Source: Ifrita kowaldi (Eukaryota > Chordata > Aves > Passeriformes > Cinclosomatidae). Taken from it: a DNA stretch of 64,000 nucleotides. The position numbers and the translations under genes were made by a program. The DNA lies in contig VZRS01008300.1 in assembly GCA_013398055.1 (NCBI GenBank), positions 1,370,623-1,434,622 on the forward strand, given 5' to 3'. Below the pieces are notes generated by a model. That model saw only the letters and a program-made list of their open reading frames with translations, did not search any database and was not told where the DNA came from. Of this stretch, positions 47,254 to 61,300 are shown piece by piece; the first letter of the stretch is position 1; the number at the start of each line of letters is the position of its first letter.

Positions 47254-49320
47254 CTACAGGGCGGTGGTTTCTGTAGTGGCGATGCCGGCGTCCTTCGCCA
47301 TCGTGGAGAAGACGCCCTGCTTCATGAGCAGCTCCTCGGGGCTGTCGAATTCCACAATCTGCCCAGCCTGCAGCACCATCACCCTGGCAGAAGGGAACAA
47401 AAAGGCATGAACTCCCAGGATCCGAGTGGATAGCACTGCTGGCACCAGTGCTGCAGCCCCTCCAACCCTCACTCCTAAACCACTTCATGTCATTCTCCTC
47501 TCAGCAGCAGTGAGAGCACAGCCCTCCTCCCTGTGCTGGCGGGGTCACACACATGAGGTGTCAACAGCAAATGTTGCTGTATGCAGCAAATGTTGCTGCT
47601 CTATAGTCTGTTGCTGTAAAGAAGGATCCCAAAAAATGTTTCTTCCACAAAGGCATCATGGGCATCCTTCCTATGCTTCTGTTCTCTTCACCACTGTATA
47701 TTACTGCCTCAGGCACTGCATCCACCCCTGCCCCCCAGCTGCATTCTTGCTTCCGCCGCTGTCCACCTCTCACCCCATCCTAGGAGTCCAGATCCCCATT
47801 GCCTTTGCCCCACATTACTGTCCCACGGTACCTGTTGCTGTCCATGATGGTGTGGAGGCGGTGGGCGATAGTAAGGACAGTGCAGTCAGCAAACTCTCTC
47901 CGGATTGTTGTCTGGATTAAATGATCCGTTTCCAGATCTACGGCTGCTGTTGCTTCATCCAGGATGAGGATCTTGGCTTTGCGGAGAAGGGCCCGAGCCA
48001 GGCACACCAGCTGCCTCTGCCCAACACTGGGATGAGATGAAGAGCATGAGTTACTAGATGGACACTAGCAGAGCTTCTGCAAGTCTGCTGCCTCTCACTG
48101 CTCTGACCCCAACACTGTTCCTGGCCTTTCCCCGCCAACCATCTGCCACCCTGGGACCACATCCCTCAGCATCTTGCTCTCTGGGCCACCACAGAAGGGT
48201 TGGCTCACACTAGCTCCCTAAGAGCACTGACTCCTCGGCCATTTTCTTCCATCTTCACTTCCCAGAAGCTTCTGTGCATCATCCCTGGACAGCCACTTCA
48301 CTGGAGGCTGCTGTTCCAGGCTGGACCCTGGAACCAAGAGAAGGGAGGGGAGCTGGGCCTGCATCTGCTCCTCTGCTCACCTCAGGTTCTCCCCTCCCTC
48401 GCTCACGAGATGCAGCAGCCCCTCGGGAAGGCCTTGCACATATGACTTCAGGTGAGCCAGCTCCAGGGCCTTCCAGACCTCCTCGTCTGAGTACTGGTCA
48501 AAGGGGTCCAGGTTCATCCGCAAGGTTCCAGTAAAGAGCACAGGGTCCTGCCAGGGACAGCACCATGTTCAGCCCCACCACAGCCATTCAGCAGGGACAA
48601 TGGCTACAGGCCTCCAAGTGTGGCCACATCCTGCCCACACCACTGCCTACAGCTGGCAGGGGATGTGGTGACAGCCTGCTCATAGGCCTTTGGCATGTTC
48701 ACAGCACCCAGGGATGCACTGCCTGTGGGGGTCATGCAGCAGTGGGATGTGGAAAGGTGGGGATCAGCTCACCTGGGGGATGATGGTGAGGTTCTTGCGC
48801 AGGTCGTGGAGGCCAATCGTTGCTATGTCCACTTCATCAATGATGATTTTCCCTCCAGCCGCCTCCAGCACCCGGAACAGGCAGTTGGTGAGGGAGGATT
48901 TTCCAGCCCCAGTCCGGCCCACAACCCCAACCTGTGGAAGCAGCTTTTTAGACCAGCTGACAAGGCTGTAGAAAACAGGACAGATGCTCTCCATCTTGGT
49001 CTGGTGGGCCTTCCTGCCCTTACCATCACCCAGACTGTCTGCTTTGGTTCCTTTCCTGCAGCTGGAGTCCCCAGGAGCCACATCCCACCATCCCACCCCA
49101 GTGCACGGACTGAAGCCGAGAAGAAGGAACAGCTTTAACAGAGTCTCTATAAAGAGTGTAGTGAGGGCAGAGGCACCTTCTCCGTGCTCCCAATATTACA
49201 GGAGATCCCCTGAAGAACCAGGTCCAATTCAGGTCGGTAGCGAACTTGGTAGTCAATGAACTGGATCTCTCCTTTGCTGGGCCAGCCACGCGGTGGACGC
49301 TTTTCTGTCACCCATGGAGC
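47254..49320 (-). CDS. ABCC2: ABCC2 second nucleotide-binding domain and C-terminus (exons 28-32)
   Basis: Exon 28 gives the A-loop region (YQVRYRPELDLVL). Exon 29 gives Walker A GRTGAGKSS. The Q-loop spans exons 29/30 (TIIPQ then DPVLF). The signature NLSVGQRQ is split by the exon 30/31 intron. Exon 31 has Walker B ILILDEATAAVD with the catalytic Glu and the His-loop IAHRLHTI. The last exon ends ATTETTAL with TAG at 47254-47256. This is the hydrolysing site, and all catalytic residues are present. Confidence 0.96.
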
Positions 49321-52300
49321 CTGGGGGAGGACGCAGGAGTGTTAGGGGGGTTCACTGTGATGCTGACTAGCACCAAGCTGTGCAGGTGGTGGTTGCCTGG
49401 ACCCTGGTTTCCTCACCTCATTCTTCACCTTCGTGTACTCATGGACCCGCTCCACAGCCACAATGTTGGTCTCCAGCTCCGAAGATGTCCGCACCAGCCA
49501 GTTCAGTGTCTGGGTCACCTGCATGGCAGAATAATGGGATGCAGAGCTCAGTGGCCTCCCACCTCAGCCCAGGACTGAGACTCAGGGACCCATCCTGGGC
49601 ATGAGTATCCGTGGCCTGGTTCCTAATGCTCCACTGCTGAGACACAGCCCACCTCTCTCCAGCCCTTCAGAAACTTTGCTGCACCATCTCTGATCCACAG
49701 CAGGGCCATATTCCTCCTCATGGCAGCAACTATCCCGCTCACACTAGGATGGATATGTGCTTCCCTGGCTCTATAGCCACTCCCCAGCTGATGGGACACC
49801 CCAGATAATCCCATTTCCATGGATCACAGCTGGTGTCAGGGCAGCATCCTGCCACCAGCCCAGAGCTCCCAGAGACAACCCTGCCCCGGAATGAGAAAAT
49901 GCTTTCATTCACTCACATTGAGAGCGGAGGAGACAGAAAGACCCACGATGCCGCCCTCCAAAGTGCCCTTTGCAATCACTGCTAGAAGTGCAGAGAAGAA
50001 CACCACCAGGCTCCCCACGAACTCCAGACGGATGGCCAGCCACCTGCACCAGGAGAGGCCAGCTGAAGGGCAGTGAGAGAGGCAGGGAGGCATCTGCCTG
50101 TGCCCAACACAGAGCCCAGCAGTAACAGCAGCACTGCAGCAGCATCCCCACACCCAGCCGCGAGCCCAGTGCTGCACACATGGCACACGTTGGTACATGA
50201 ACACAGCAGGTCGTTTGGGGCCAATTCTGCAAGCAGGCTCATTTATGTCAGTCTGTGTCTCACACATAACCTCCTGTGCTCGTAATGCCATGTACCAGAA
50301 GTGCCCCAACCATACAACCCTCACACACCCAAATCATTTACCAGTAAGATTCAAAACCAGAAAGTGCCCACATTGCACTCCCACCGAGCCTGAAGGATCA
50401 CCCTCTTCACAAAACTCACCAAGAGCATCTCGGCCCTTGACTGCACAACTCACCCTGCCCGGCCTCTGGGGGGGCATAAGAAAAATCACCCTAAAATGTC
50501 CCATTGCCATAGATGGTGCCCCTATCCTAAACTCCCCCAGTACCTACACAGACCCTCAATGCTGAGATCAAGAGGGAGGACTGCAGCATCTCAGGGTCCT
50601 CCCTCAGGACTCAGGAGCCCCTGGGCAGAGGTGCTGCAGGCTGTGCTGTGGCCTAAGGGGTAAAACTCACCTATTTGATATTATCCAGGAATAAACACTT
50701 TTCTGATTTATGTCCATGGTGGTCTCATTTTGCTTCAGGAACCGTTCTTGGTGTCCATAGGCCCGGATCACGGAAAGGCCTGACACTGTCTCACCAAAGT
50801 GAGAGTAGATGGGAGACCTGGTGACGGAGTCCAGACGCCTTAGCTGGCGTGATGTGGAGACATAGAAGCGCTGAAACGAGGGACACAGCTTGGTTACCAA
50901 CACAAAGCCCAGCAGCCACAAAGATACTGCTCTCAGCAGGGCAGAAGCTCCACTCAAGGCCCAGTTACTCACCAGCACAAAATAGTAGAAGACACTCAAG
51001 GGAACGATAACAACAGCGAAGAATGGAGTGGCCAGGCAGATCACAATCAGTGTGCTAATGATGGCCATGAAACAGGAGAGCCAGCTGCGGAAGGACATGG
51101 GAATGGTCTCATCTACTGTGAAGATGTCCTGGAGCATATAAAAAAGTACAGAGAAGCAGTCAGTGACCCCAGAGAGAAGGAGAAGCCCAAAGGCCCCATA
51201 CATACAGGGCTCCTACACACTCATATGGTAACAGTGCCAGACACTTGTAAAAATATTGGATGACCCTGAATCAGTGTTATGGTCACAACGTCATTTAGGG
51301 CCACAGTTCTTAGCTTGGGAACAGCTGAGTTAACAGAGAAACTTCCTGTAATATTCCCCTGTTATACAGACCAGCTTTAAGAACTGCATCTTCATGAGGA
51401 CCTAGGATGCAGGGGCAGTAATTGAAGCAAAGAGAGGGACAGGGCAAACTCCAGGTCCATGCAGGTTCACCCAGGTCTCCAGCTGGTCCATCCATCTCCT
51501 AGCTGGGCACCACATACTCTCACAACTCAGAGTAAACCCAGCAGGCCCACAGGCTTTATTTCAAGAGAAATTTTTATTCCCAAAAATCAAGAGATGGCAC
51601 CAAAGGAGGAAGTGGAGTAGCAGCACACTTGAAAGTACCTGTTTGTATTTTCCCTCCTTTCTCATTTTCTCTTTGTTTTACGACCTTCACTTACATAGAA
51701 AAGACTATAGATTTTGGTGGAAGTCTATAACCAGAAGGTCTTCTCATTGTGGGACATGAGCTCTAGGCTCTTACCTCTCTTAGTAATCTACTATGGACCC
51801 TCTTCTGTTTCTCCACATCATTCTTGCCCAGGTGACCCCAAACAGGACAGAGTACCCAGGTGTGACTTCCTTATCACTGGGCAGAGGAGGTAACAACTTC
51901 CTGTCATTTGCCACACTGTCTTTCTAGTATAGCCCAGGATGTGGTTTGCCTCACAGTCAGCCTTGCATCCACCATGCCCTGTGGTCCCTACCTGGGCCCA
52001 GCTGTGCAGTGCTCAACAGGAGCAGGGTTATGCCACTACCCCGTGCTCTCCAGACCTGCTGGAATGAACACCTTCTGCATGCTGGGGGTGTTCTCTTACC
52101 TTGGCAAACCTGTTGACGATGCGGCCGGTCGGGGTGGTGTCGAAGAAGCTCATGGGCACACGCAGGATGTTGCTGAGCAGCTGCTGGTGCATGATGCGGG
52201 AGGCTCGCATGGCGCCCTGGGCAGACAGCATGGTTGCGAAGAGCAGGAAGAGAGCTGCGAGGAGAGCACGGGGCTGTCACCAGCTCGTGTGTGACACTGG

Positions 52301-55300
52301 CCCCCGGCACCCTTTGGCTGGACAGACACACCAAGCAGCACCAAGCTGGCACCTCTGCAGGGAGCCACTGGGATAATCCCACGTCCCACCTTCTTGGGAG
52401 GCCACAGCAACTGTGTCCCAGCACAGGGGAGGAACACTAACCCTACTGGAAAGCCTTGGGCCCTAGCATTATGTCCAATCTGATTAAGGAAAACGATCTT
52501 AAAGCTGAGGGGGCAACACAGACTTGAGGCAATTTATGCTGCTTTCAGACTGGCATGTGTTCACAATTCAGCCAGGAGCTGGAAGGATGGCAGCAGGCAA
52601 ATGAACACAGTGCTGGGTCCCCTGCTCCTTGCTGCACTGCTGGCTGCAGGCCTTGCAAGTCATATCCCTCCTGGACCACACAGATGAGGTGAGTGGGAAG
52701 CGCTGTCCTCCCACCCTCACCTTGTGACACCCCCAGTGCCCCAAAGACACCGATCCGCAGGTCCCGCTGCTGCGTGGGGTAGGTCTGGTTCAGGTAGTGC
52801 TGCGCATCGTCAGTCCAGGCACTGAGCCACAGGTTGGTCCCCACGTAGGCGACGTATTGTCCAGCATAGCCCATGACAATCCAGAAGGAAAAGCACAAGC
52901 TGACAGCACGCAGGTACCGCAGGTACATGGAGAACTTCACCTGTGGACAACTGAGCCCGTCAGACCGCAGGCAGTGACACCCAGCACAGCCTTGGGACTC
53001 CACCTTGCTGCCCTCAGTGCTCCCCTCCACCACCCCGCCCACCAGCCCCAGGCAGCTCTGTCTCCTTCGTGTCTCTTGGCTGCAGTGGGGCCACAGCCAG
53101 CCCACACCAGCTTCTCTGAGCCACAGTCAGGGTCTGGCAGCACTTAGCCAGGGCAGCACAGTGCTTCATCCCTCCATCCTCCTCACCCTGCCGGTTTCCA
53201 CAGCTTCTTTCTCGATCAGTTGTTGTCCCTTCAGCTTCTTTGGGGGCTCCTCCTGGGCCTTCTTCCGGGAACTGGTGCTCTTTCTACTAAGGCTGCAGGA
53301 AGGTGATGAGTGCCATTGGTCACAGGGTGTTGAATCAGCCCTAATCTCCTGGGGGTCCACCCCTATGCTGCACTGGGTCTCCAGTGGTGGAGTCCTCTGG
53401 AAAATAATGTCCTAACTGGGGCAGCTTTGAGTGAGCCTTGTGGAAGCACTAGACATGTACAGCCATAAAATTATAGCCTCATTCCCAAAAGCAGAACTAG
53501 CCAGCAGCACAAGTTTCAGGGAAGACTGCAGAGTACGGCTGTGGCACACTAGTGTGAGTAAAGGCAAAATCAGGTGCTCCTGACCCAGAGCAGCTTGTGG
53601 TAGGAGCAGGCACGGAGGCTCCCAGCAGGAACTCCCCGGGAAGCCCCCAGATCACTGTCTCCGACGGAGCAATGCACGTGGCAGGGGAAAGAGCCAAGAG
53701 CTCAGGTCATGTCCCACCTGCGACTCAGTTTTCTCCGATGGATGCTGGCCTCTCGCTTCAGGGTCATGGTCACCACATCACCAGAGCCCTCCTCCATGCA
53801 AGGATCGACATCTTCATCAGCCTCCTCTTCATCCCCAGCTAAAGCAACAGCTACAAGCACAGGGATGGGGGAAGGTAGGGTCAGGCACTCAGGAAAGAGC
53901 AGATCCCATACACCACACCTCTGCTGCGCTCAGCTCCACGCCACACCCTAGGCCTAGGCTGTGTCCTACCACCACATATCACACCTTCTCCAACCTTGCT
54001 GCAAGACCAGCACAGCAGGAGGAGGAAGAAATACATTGTGCAGGAGGGAGAACTGACAGGGGACACAGGGCTAAAGGCCTGCATGGAGGCAATCCCTGCT
54101 GCTGACTTATCCCAGCATCACCGGCCAGACCTCAAGCAAAGATTTGTGCTAGTTTAGTAGGTACAAGATCTGGTAGGTCATATCACCCCAGCTCAGAAAC
54201 ATCTCTTTGAGCAGGTGGAGATGGGCCCTGTGAAGACATACTGGGAATAGTCAGGCTGCAGCTGGACAACTCAGCTGAGCCCTGACAGAGTGAGCATCCC
54301 CCTGACCTGACACCACTCCTCCCCATAGCACTGGGGAATATGATAAAGATGAACTGTCATCCAGTGGGATGTTTAGAACAAACCAAAGGATTTTTCTGAC
54401 CCCAGCATCACAAAAATATGGAGCCTGTTGCCACGTGAGTTTTTGGTACACATAATAAATGAACTAGAAAGGGAGTAAAAAATTTAAACAGGTCCTGTGC
54501 TGGATGTTCAACATAATGCCTGAATGCAAATGTTAGTCAGGAAGTCCTTGTGCTGCTGATTGCCAGAAGCTGAGAAGGAGTCACAGCAGCCACCATTGGT
54601 GCCTGGGCTGGATAGGGCCAGGTCAGGCTGACAGATCAGATCTGCACATCCCCAATATACATGCACAGCCCCTCTAACTGCCACAGCCCCACTGTGGTCC
54701 CAGTACCTGTGGTATTTTCCTCTGGCACGTCCTCCTCCTGGTTGCCATACAAGTTCAGGAACTGGGCAAAGGCCCCCTTGTTTGCAAGCAGGGTGCTGTA
54801 GGAGCCATGCTCAGACACTGCTCCTGCTGCCAGCACCACAATGTTATCGACCTGGGGCAGGAAACTGATACTGTGCGTCACCAAGATCCGTGTCTGCAAC
54901 AAAGGGGTTGCAGGGTAGTGATCATCAGAGCACCCCTCATCCCCAGCCATGGGTCTGCAGGCTCTCCATCTCCTCCTTGGGGACTTCTCTGCTTATCAAT
55001 GCCTGGCTATGAGGACACGGGGTACCCCTCTGGGGACTCATGAGGCCTCTCCTGCCTGCTGCAGCCTCACGTGAAAGCTACAGGATTTCTCTCTGTCCCA
55101 AGCAAGCAACCTCAGACTACCTTGGATCGTTAACACCATGCCAGTGCCACTCCTGCCTGGCTGGGTGGTGGGCTGCAGGGGATGGGTGCTCACCTTCTTT
55201 TGCAGCAGCCCTTTTGGCCCCAGCACGTGCTCGAAGAGGTACTTGCCCACGTGGGCATCCACGGCAGACAGCGGATCATCCAGGATGTAGACGTCTGCAT

Positions 55301-58300
55301 TGCTGTACACTGCCCGGGCCAGACTGACCCGCTGCTTCTGGCCCCCGCTCAGGTTGATTCCCTGGAAGGAAAGGCCCTCCCTGAACATGGGGCTGGCACA
55401 GGGCAACAGCTCTGACCTCTGCTGCAGGTGCTGTCGGAAACCCATAGTGCCCAGGGCTGGTACCTTCTCTCCAATCTCTGTCTGGTCACCTGCAGGTAGC
55501 AATTCCAGGTCTGGAAGGAGGGCGCAGGCCTTGAGGACCTGCTGATACTTGGCTTCATCCAGTTCTGACCCAAAAAGGATGTTGTCTTTCAGTGTGGCAT
55601 TCTGGATCCAGGCCTGCTGGGGGACATAGGCCAGGGAGCCCTGGAAGGAGACACAAGAACAGGTACCTGTCAGAGATCAGCCTGAGCACTGACTCCTCCT
55701 GCAGCCTGTCCTTGCCCTGAGCTCCCAGGCAGCACCAAAGCCTCCTGCACCGGCTGGCTCCTCTCACCTGGATATTGATGTGTCCCTTGATATTCTCCAT
55801 CTCCCCGAGCATGGCTGACACCAACGAAGATTTGCCTGAGCCCACAGCCCCCACCACAGCCACAAGGCTCCCAGGTGTGATGTCCAGGGTGACACTGCAA
55901 AGACACGAGGGCTGAGGAAGCAGCACTGCCAGGTCGCCCGTCAGTTCCTGTGTGGGACCAGCACAGAGCAGTGTCTCTGGGACACTCATGTCTAGCAGCA
56001 CTGGGAGAGGTGATTGCCCTCCCCAACTAATAACACAGGAAGCCTCCCCCTTCCCAGCCCTCTGCCCCGATGTGGCACAGAGCACTCACTCTCTGATGGC
56101 AGCGTTGCCGTCCTGCTCCCAGGCAAAGGTGGCCTCCGAGAAACGCACAGCACTGCCTGTCAGAGAGAGATGTCCCTCAGAGAGGGGAAAGCCCAGGGCT
56201 GGGCCAGCTTGGGACCCACAGGGTGTAATCTGGAGGTTCACCTGCCTGCAATGGGGTTGTGGTGGATAGCTGAGGTGTCCAGGTCTTCTCCACTCAGGTA
56301 GCGCTCCAGCCTCACAGTCGACACTTTGGTCTGCCATGGTAGAAAGAGGTTGAGGAGAGCATGTGGACATGGGGCACAGCTGGGTGGGCTGGCAGGAGCC
56401 CCACAAGCAGAGCACCACATCACAGGGTCCCCACCCAACCTCTGAGCCCCAAACCTGTGTCACGCATGTGAGTCCTGTCCCACCCCACTGCCAGCAGAGT
56501 CCGGTGCACTGACCCTGGGGGTCCATCACACACCTGAGCCCCATGTGCTGGTTTGGACAGAGGGCATAGGATCCCCCTACACCCCCAGCCCTGTGTGAGG
56601 CCTGACCTGCACCAGGGAGGAGAGGACCATGGGCAGCATGGCCATGGGGAAGCGCAGCACATTGAAAAGGGAGATGGCAGTAAAGGCCTTCTGTGCATCC
56701 AAGATGTTGTTCTCATCCACGAGCACATAGACAGCAAAGCTTGCCAAGGAGACCTAGGACAGATATCAGGGGAAGCCACCATCAGTGTGGTTGTGTGCAG
56801 CCCAGACCCTCACACTGCTCCAAGGCCTCAGCAGTGCCTTCCTTCTGGGGACCTGTTATCCTCCTGCTTCCCTTCTCCTTTGGGCCCCATTTCACCACCC
56901 CAATGAGACCCCTTTCCACCACAGCTCTCCTGCCAGCAGCCAGAACCATAATCTGCACCCCAGGCATCCTCCAGCCAGGAGCACTCCAGCTGAGGTTGCA
57001 AATATTTCCCACCCCTTTGTGCACAGCCCAGCCCCAGCTCAGAGGAAGGTACACACCTCCCCAGGGCTGTTGTCACTCACCAGGAAGGGAGCACATGTGA
57101 ACACGAAGACAGAGATTGACTGCAGGTAACTGAAGTTCACCAAGTTCTTGAGTTCACGTGCACGGATATCATTAACTCGCTTCTCAAAGGAGGGCTCCCA
57201 GGCAAAAAGCTTCAGGATCTGCAGGATGAGCAGTGTGAGCAGATGCTGGCCTCCCAGGAATGCCCACTTCCACACTCAGCTCACTGGTGGCCAGCACCTC
57301 CATCACCAGCTCCTGGCTTGCTCAGAAGCCTGCTTGGCCACTGCATCTCCCCTCTCCTGTCCTGCCCACGGCTTACAGCATTTCCCCACTGCACTCCCAC
57401 TCTCTCAGCCTCAGCTTACAGGTCACTGCCAGCCCCTCTGCCACCATGCCACTACCACAGCCATCCAGGAAACATTCAGAAAATCCTCTCTTGGCTCCCA
57501 AGTCCCAGAGCTCCTCCCCAGCCAACTTTTCAATAGATGAGGAAGCCAAGGGAATTGCTGAGACCCAGACACAGGGCCCCCAAGACTAGACTAACACTGG
57601 TGCTGCAGGGTTATACAGGTGTGCTGCCATCAGGTAAAGTGCACCAAGAAGAGGGGTGCAGCAGCTGCCCAGGGAGTCTCCACTCCACTGCTCACCTTGA
57701 TTCCATTGAGGATTTCAGTCATTATTTTCATGCGTTCGTCCTTGTTCTTCATATTCCTCTCCTACAAACAGAAGAGCCAGACATCACCTAAAACAGACAG
57801 CAGCTCACCCTTGGAAATACATCTGGGCTGCTCCATAGCCCGGAAAAGTCATCTCATGAAGGTGAGCCTTGGCTCCTGGTGACTCTGGACAAGCTGGGGA
57901 AAAACACCACCCTGCTGTCAGATAGAAGCTAAAGCTTCATCTTGCAGTCGGCAATATCTCATTTTTAGTCCTCAAGGCTGTGCCCAGTCTGGTTCAAGTT
58001 CAGCTGTGATGGTAGAACAGATCTCACCTGTCTCCTACTCATGGCAGCTGATAACCTCTGGGTCAGGCTAGAGATACGCCCAGCCCAAGCGAGATCAACT
58101 TCCTAGGCTAGGAAAGATCCACAGCATAACAGCAAAGGGTAGGGAGTGTGGAAAATGAGGGAGGGGAGCAACAGTGGGGATGGACACGAGGGACCAGGGA
58201 GGATATTGCACCCACCACTGACCTGAATGGTTTTGGCCTTGGCAACCAGGAACGCGTTTATGGGGATGAGCAGCACCATGGTTGCAATGCCAGCCAACAC

Positions 58301-61300
58301 AGAGGGGCCCAGCTCTCCCCAGAGGAAGACAATGGACAGGATAATTTGCAGGGGAGATGACCACAGCTGGTGAACAAAGTTGGCCATGTCCATGAACCTC
58401 TGAGCATCAGCCGACATCAGATTTACAGTCTCTCCCACTGTGGACTCCTTGCGGGTGGCTCCGGACATGGTGAGTGCCTGGAAAGAGAAAGCACAGTCAC
58501 CACAAGCCAGTCTGGGAGCAGCCCTGCTGCCAGCAGCGTGGCTCAGAGCAGGGAATTAGCAGACCAGGCTGAAACCACTTCTGAGTTTGCTCCTGGTGCC
58601 TCTCTATTGCCCACAGGTGATTTCCTCACTGCCTGCAGACCTGGAGCCACTGCATGCTGGGTGCAAAGAAATGCATCCCTGTGCAGGAATCCTAGTGGCA
58701 CCTGCCCTAGGTGTTGCACTGCTCTGAAGACAAACCTCCCTTGGCCCCTGGTCTGTCAAACACATGGCTGCAGCACCCAGGTCCCAAGCAGAACTAGGGC
58801 TCAGAGTGTCCCCAGGGCAGGATGGGTGTCCCCCAAGCTCTCCCTGTGCCTTCTGAGGAGTAAAGTGCACACACCCCAGTCCCCCCAGGTTGATGGGGCA
58901 GCCAATGGATGATTTTATCCACAGCCCAGCTCAGAGAAAGCCAGCAGGGGTGATGACAGAACCATACAGACCTTCTTGTAGATCGCAGCGATGAGACTGG
59001 CACGCACGTTTATGCCAAGCTGGAAGCACAAGCTGAAGTGCTGCTGCAGGCAGAGGGACTGGATCAGTGCCGTCAGGAAGAGCAGGATGGCGTATAAATA
59101 GCCTTGCCAGGCAAAGGAATCCTCGTCCGACACAAAGGCAATCAGCAGCCTGGAGGGGAAAGAAGCTCGTGAGACACACACCCTACTGAGACAGACCCAA
59201 GCAGGGTGTTCCAAATGATTGCAGAGAGAGCATCCTCACAAGAGTGGTGACCCAGAGAGCTGGCAATGCTCAGCAAGCTGGGAACCCTGTTCTGCCAGGG
59301 ACACGGCAGTGGGTCACTAATGTAAGATCATCCACGGAGACTGTGCTACTCTGCAAAACAAACTGGGGAGGCCCTGCTGGGCTGAGCTGCACTGACTCAT
59401 GGAGGGCCCCAAAGAAGAGTCGGGACTGTCTCCAGGAAGGGAGCAGGACTGCATAACAGAGAATGTAGGGAGCAAGATGTTACACATAACAGCTGGCAGC
59501 CAGCTCAGATCACTTCTTCATTAAAGTGTATCCCAACACATTCTCCCACTTTTGGTGAGGGCACAAAATGTCCCCAGGGTCTGTAGCTGGGAGAGGCACA
59601 CATGCGGAGATGGTGGGGCTGGATACAGTGCACACACTGGGAGGTGGTGGGGCTGGGTGCAAAGAAGGGATAGAGAGAAAGAACTCACTTCAGCAGCTGG
59701 GGGCTGACAAACACAAGTGCATCATGCACCACCTTGAATGCCACTGCTAGCAAGAGGTTCTGCCGGAAGGTCTTGCCCAGGGCTTTAATCAACCAGCCCC
59801 TGGCGTAATCCTTGGGAGGGCCAGAGTCCTTGTTGTCTCCCGTCTTCTTCTTCTTCTTCTTGTTTGGCTGCTTCTCCTCCTAGAGGGAAGTCCACACAGA
59901 AGTCAGAGAGCTGGTTGTACATGCATCCTGCATCTGGAAGGAATTCCAGGGCAGCACCTCACAGACCCCAGATCAGGTATCCTAAATGAAGCCTTAGCTT
60001 TAGCTCCTGTCACATTCCCTTTCACTGATCTCTGTTTATGTCATACACACCCGGGACTAACACCTTCTCTTTTGTACCAAAGACAATTGTTAAAACCCAA
60101 ACCAGCCTGAACCTCCCAGGCCAAAAATCAGGCAAAAATCATGAAGAATCTGAGGCCAGGGGTGGTCATGGAATGATATTCACTCTGACCTCTGTTGCTG
60201 GGAAGTATCTGAGGTAGATAAACATAAGGGAACTGCTTGTACTGCAGACTTGAGGGTGGTTCCTGTCTTTATGTAAGGCAGAAGGATGGACTTTCTTTGT
60301 CTCTCAAAATATGGGGATCTGCCAAGGACACGACAGGAAGACCCTGTCATGTGTTCCCCTATCCTTGCCCATGGTCCTGCAGGATCAAAGAAGGGAAAAC
60401 CCAGCAAAGAGGGCTGCAGGGAAGTGAGGTGACCCTACTTCCCAAGGCTGGACCTGGATGTCTCAGTCTCATAGAAGGCCAAGAGTAGGAATGGATTTAC
60501 CAGCACCAGGACATCTTGGCTCTGGGCCTTGCTCATGTTGTTCACATAGTCTGGGTCACTCTCCTGGCGTCTCTTCTTGCGTTTCCGTCTCTCCAGTTCT
60601 GCTTGGGCCTTCCGCATCGCGGTCTTCATGTTCTTCTCAAAAGCAGTGTAAAGAGCCTTTGTCTTGTCTTTGTCTTTCAATTCCCAGACATCCTCTATCT
60701 CCAAAGGCTTGCGATAGCCCTTGAAAACCATGCTGTGGGACAGAGAAATCCCATGATATTTGTTGGAGACTCCTTGCTGCAAATGCAGAGTCTTCACATC
60801 CAGCCTGGCCCCAGGTTCAGGCTGCACAGGCTGCACCCAGTGTGGTGCCTCTCCCAGCTAACTCCAAGCAGCCTGTGCTGCAGGTTCCCCTGTGGCACCC
60901 CTACATTTTGCCAGCCCAACCTCCCTCAGAGCCCTGCTCACCTGCTGTACCATTCAAAGGTGATGGAGCTCAGGAAGGAGGCTGTTACCTCTGGGTTCTA
61001 CAGTACAAAGCAAAGGGCATACTGAGAGATTGTTGATACTGGGGGATGGTGTTGACAAAAGCTGATTTAGCACCCCCAGCCATTAAGGAGCCTCATAGGT
61101 TCCAAACTATGCCAGCTACAGCCCCAGAAACCTCATCTCACAGCCAGCAGCAGCCCCCCTGGTCACACATGCAGATGCCCCATGCTGCAGGCTCCAGCTC
61201 TTGCTGGGCCCTGTGGTGAAGTCCTCAGGTCTTCCCAAGGAGCCTGGAGCCTGCATGGAGCCTGCCCTGCCCCACACAATGCTCAGGATGTGGTGCCCCA

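Noticed and set aside
55194..55361. Apparent loss of the catalytic Glu after Walker B in ABCC2 NBD1
   Set aside because: Asp at this position is normal for the first nucleotide-binding domain of ABCC proteins. NBD2 retains Glu.
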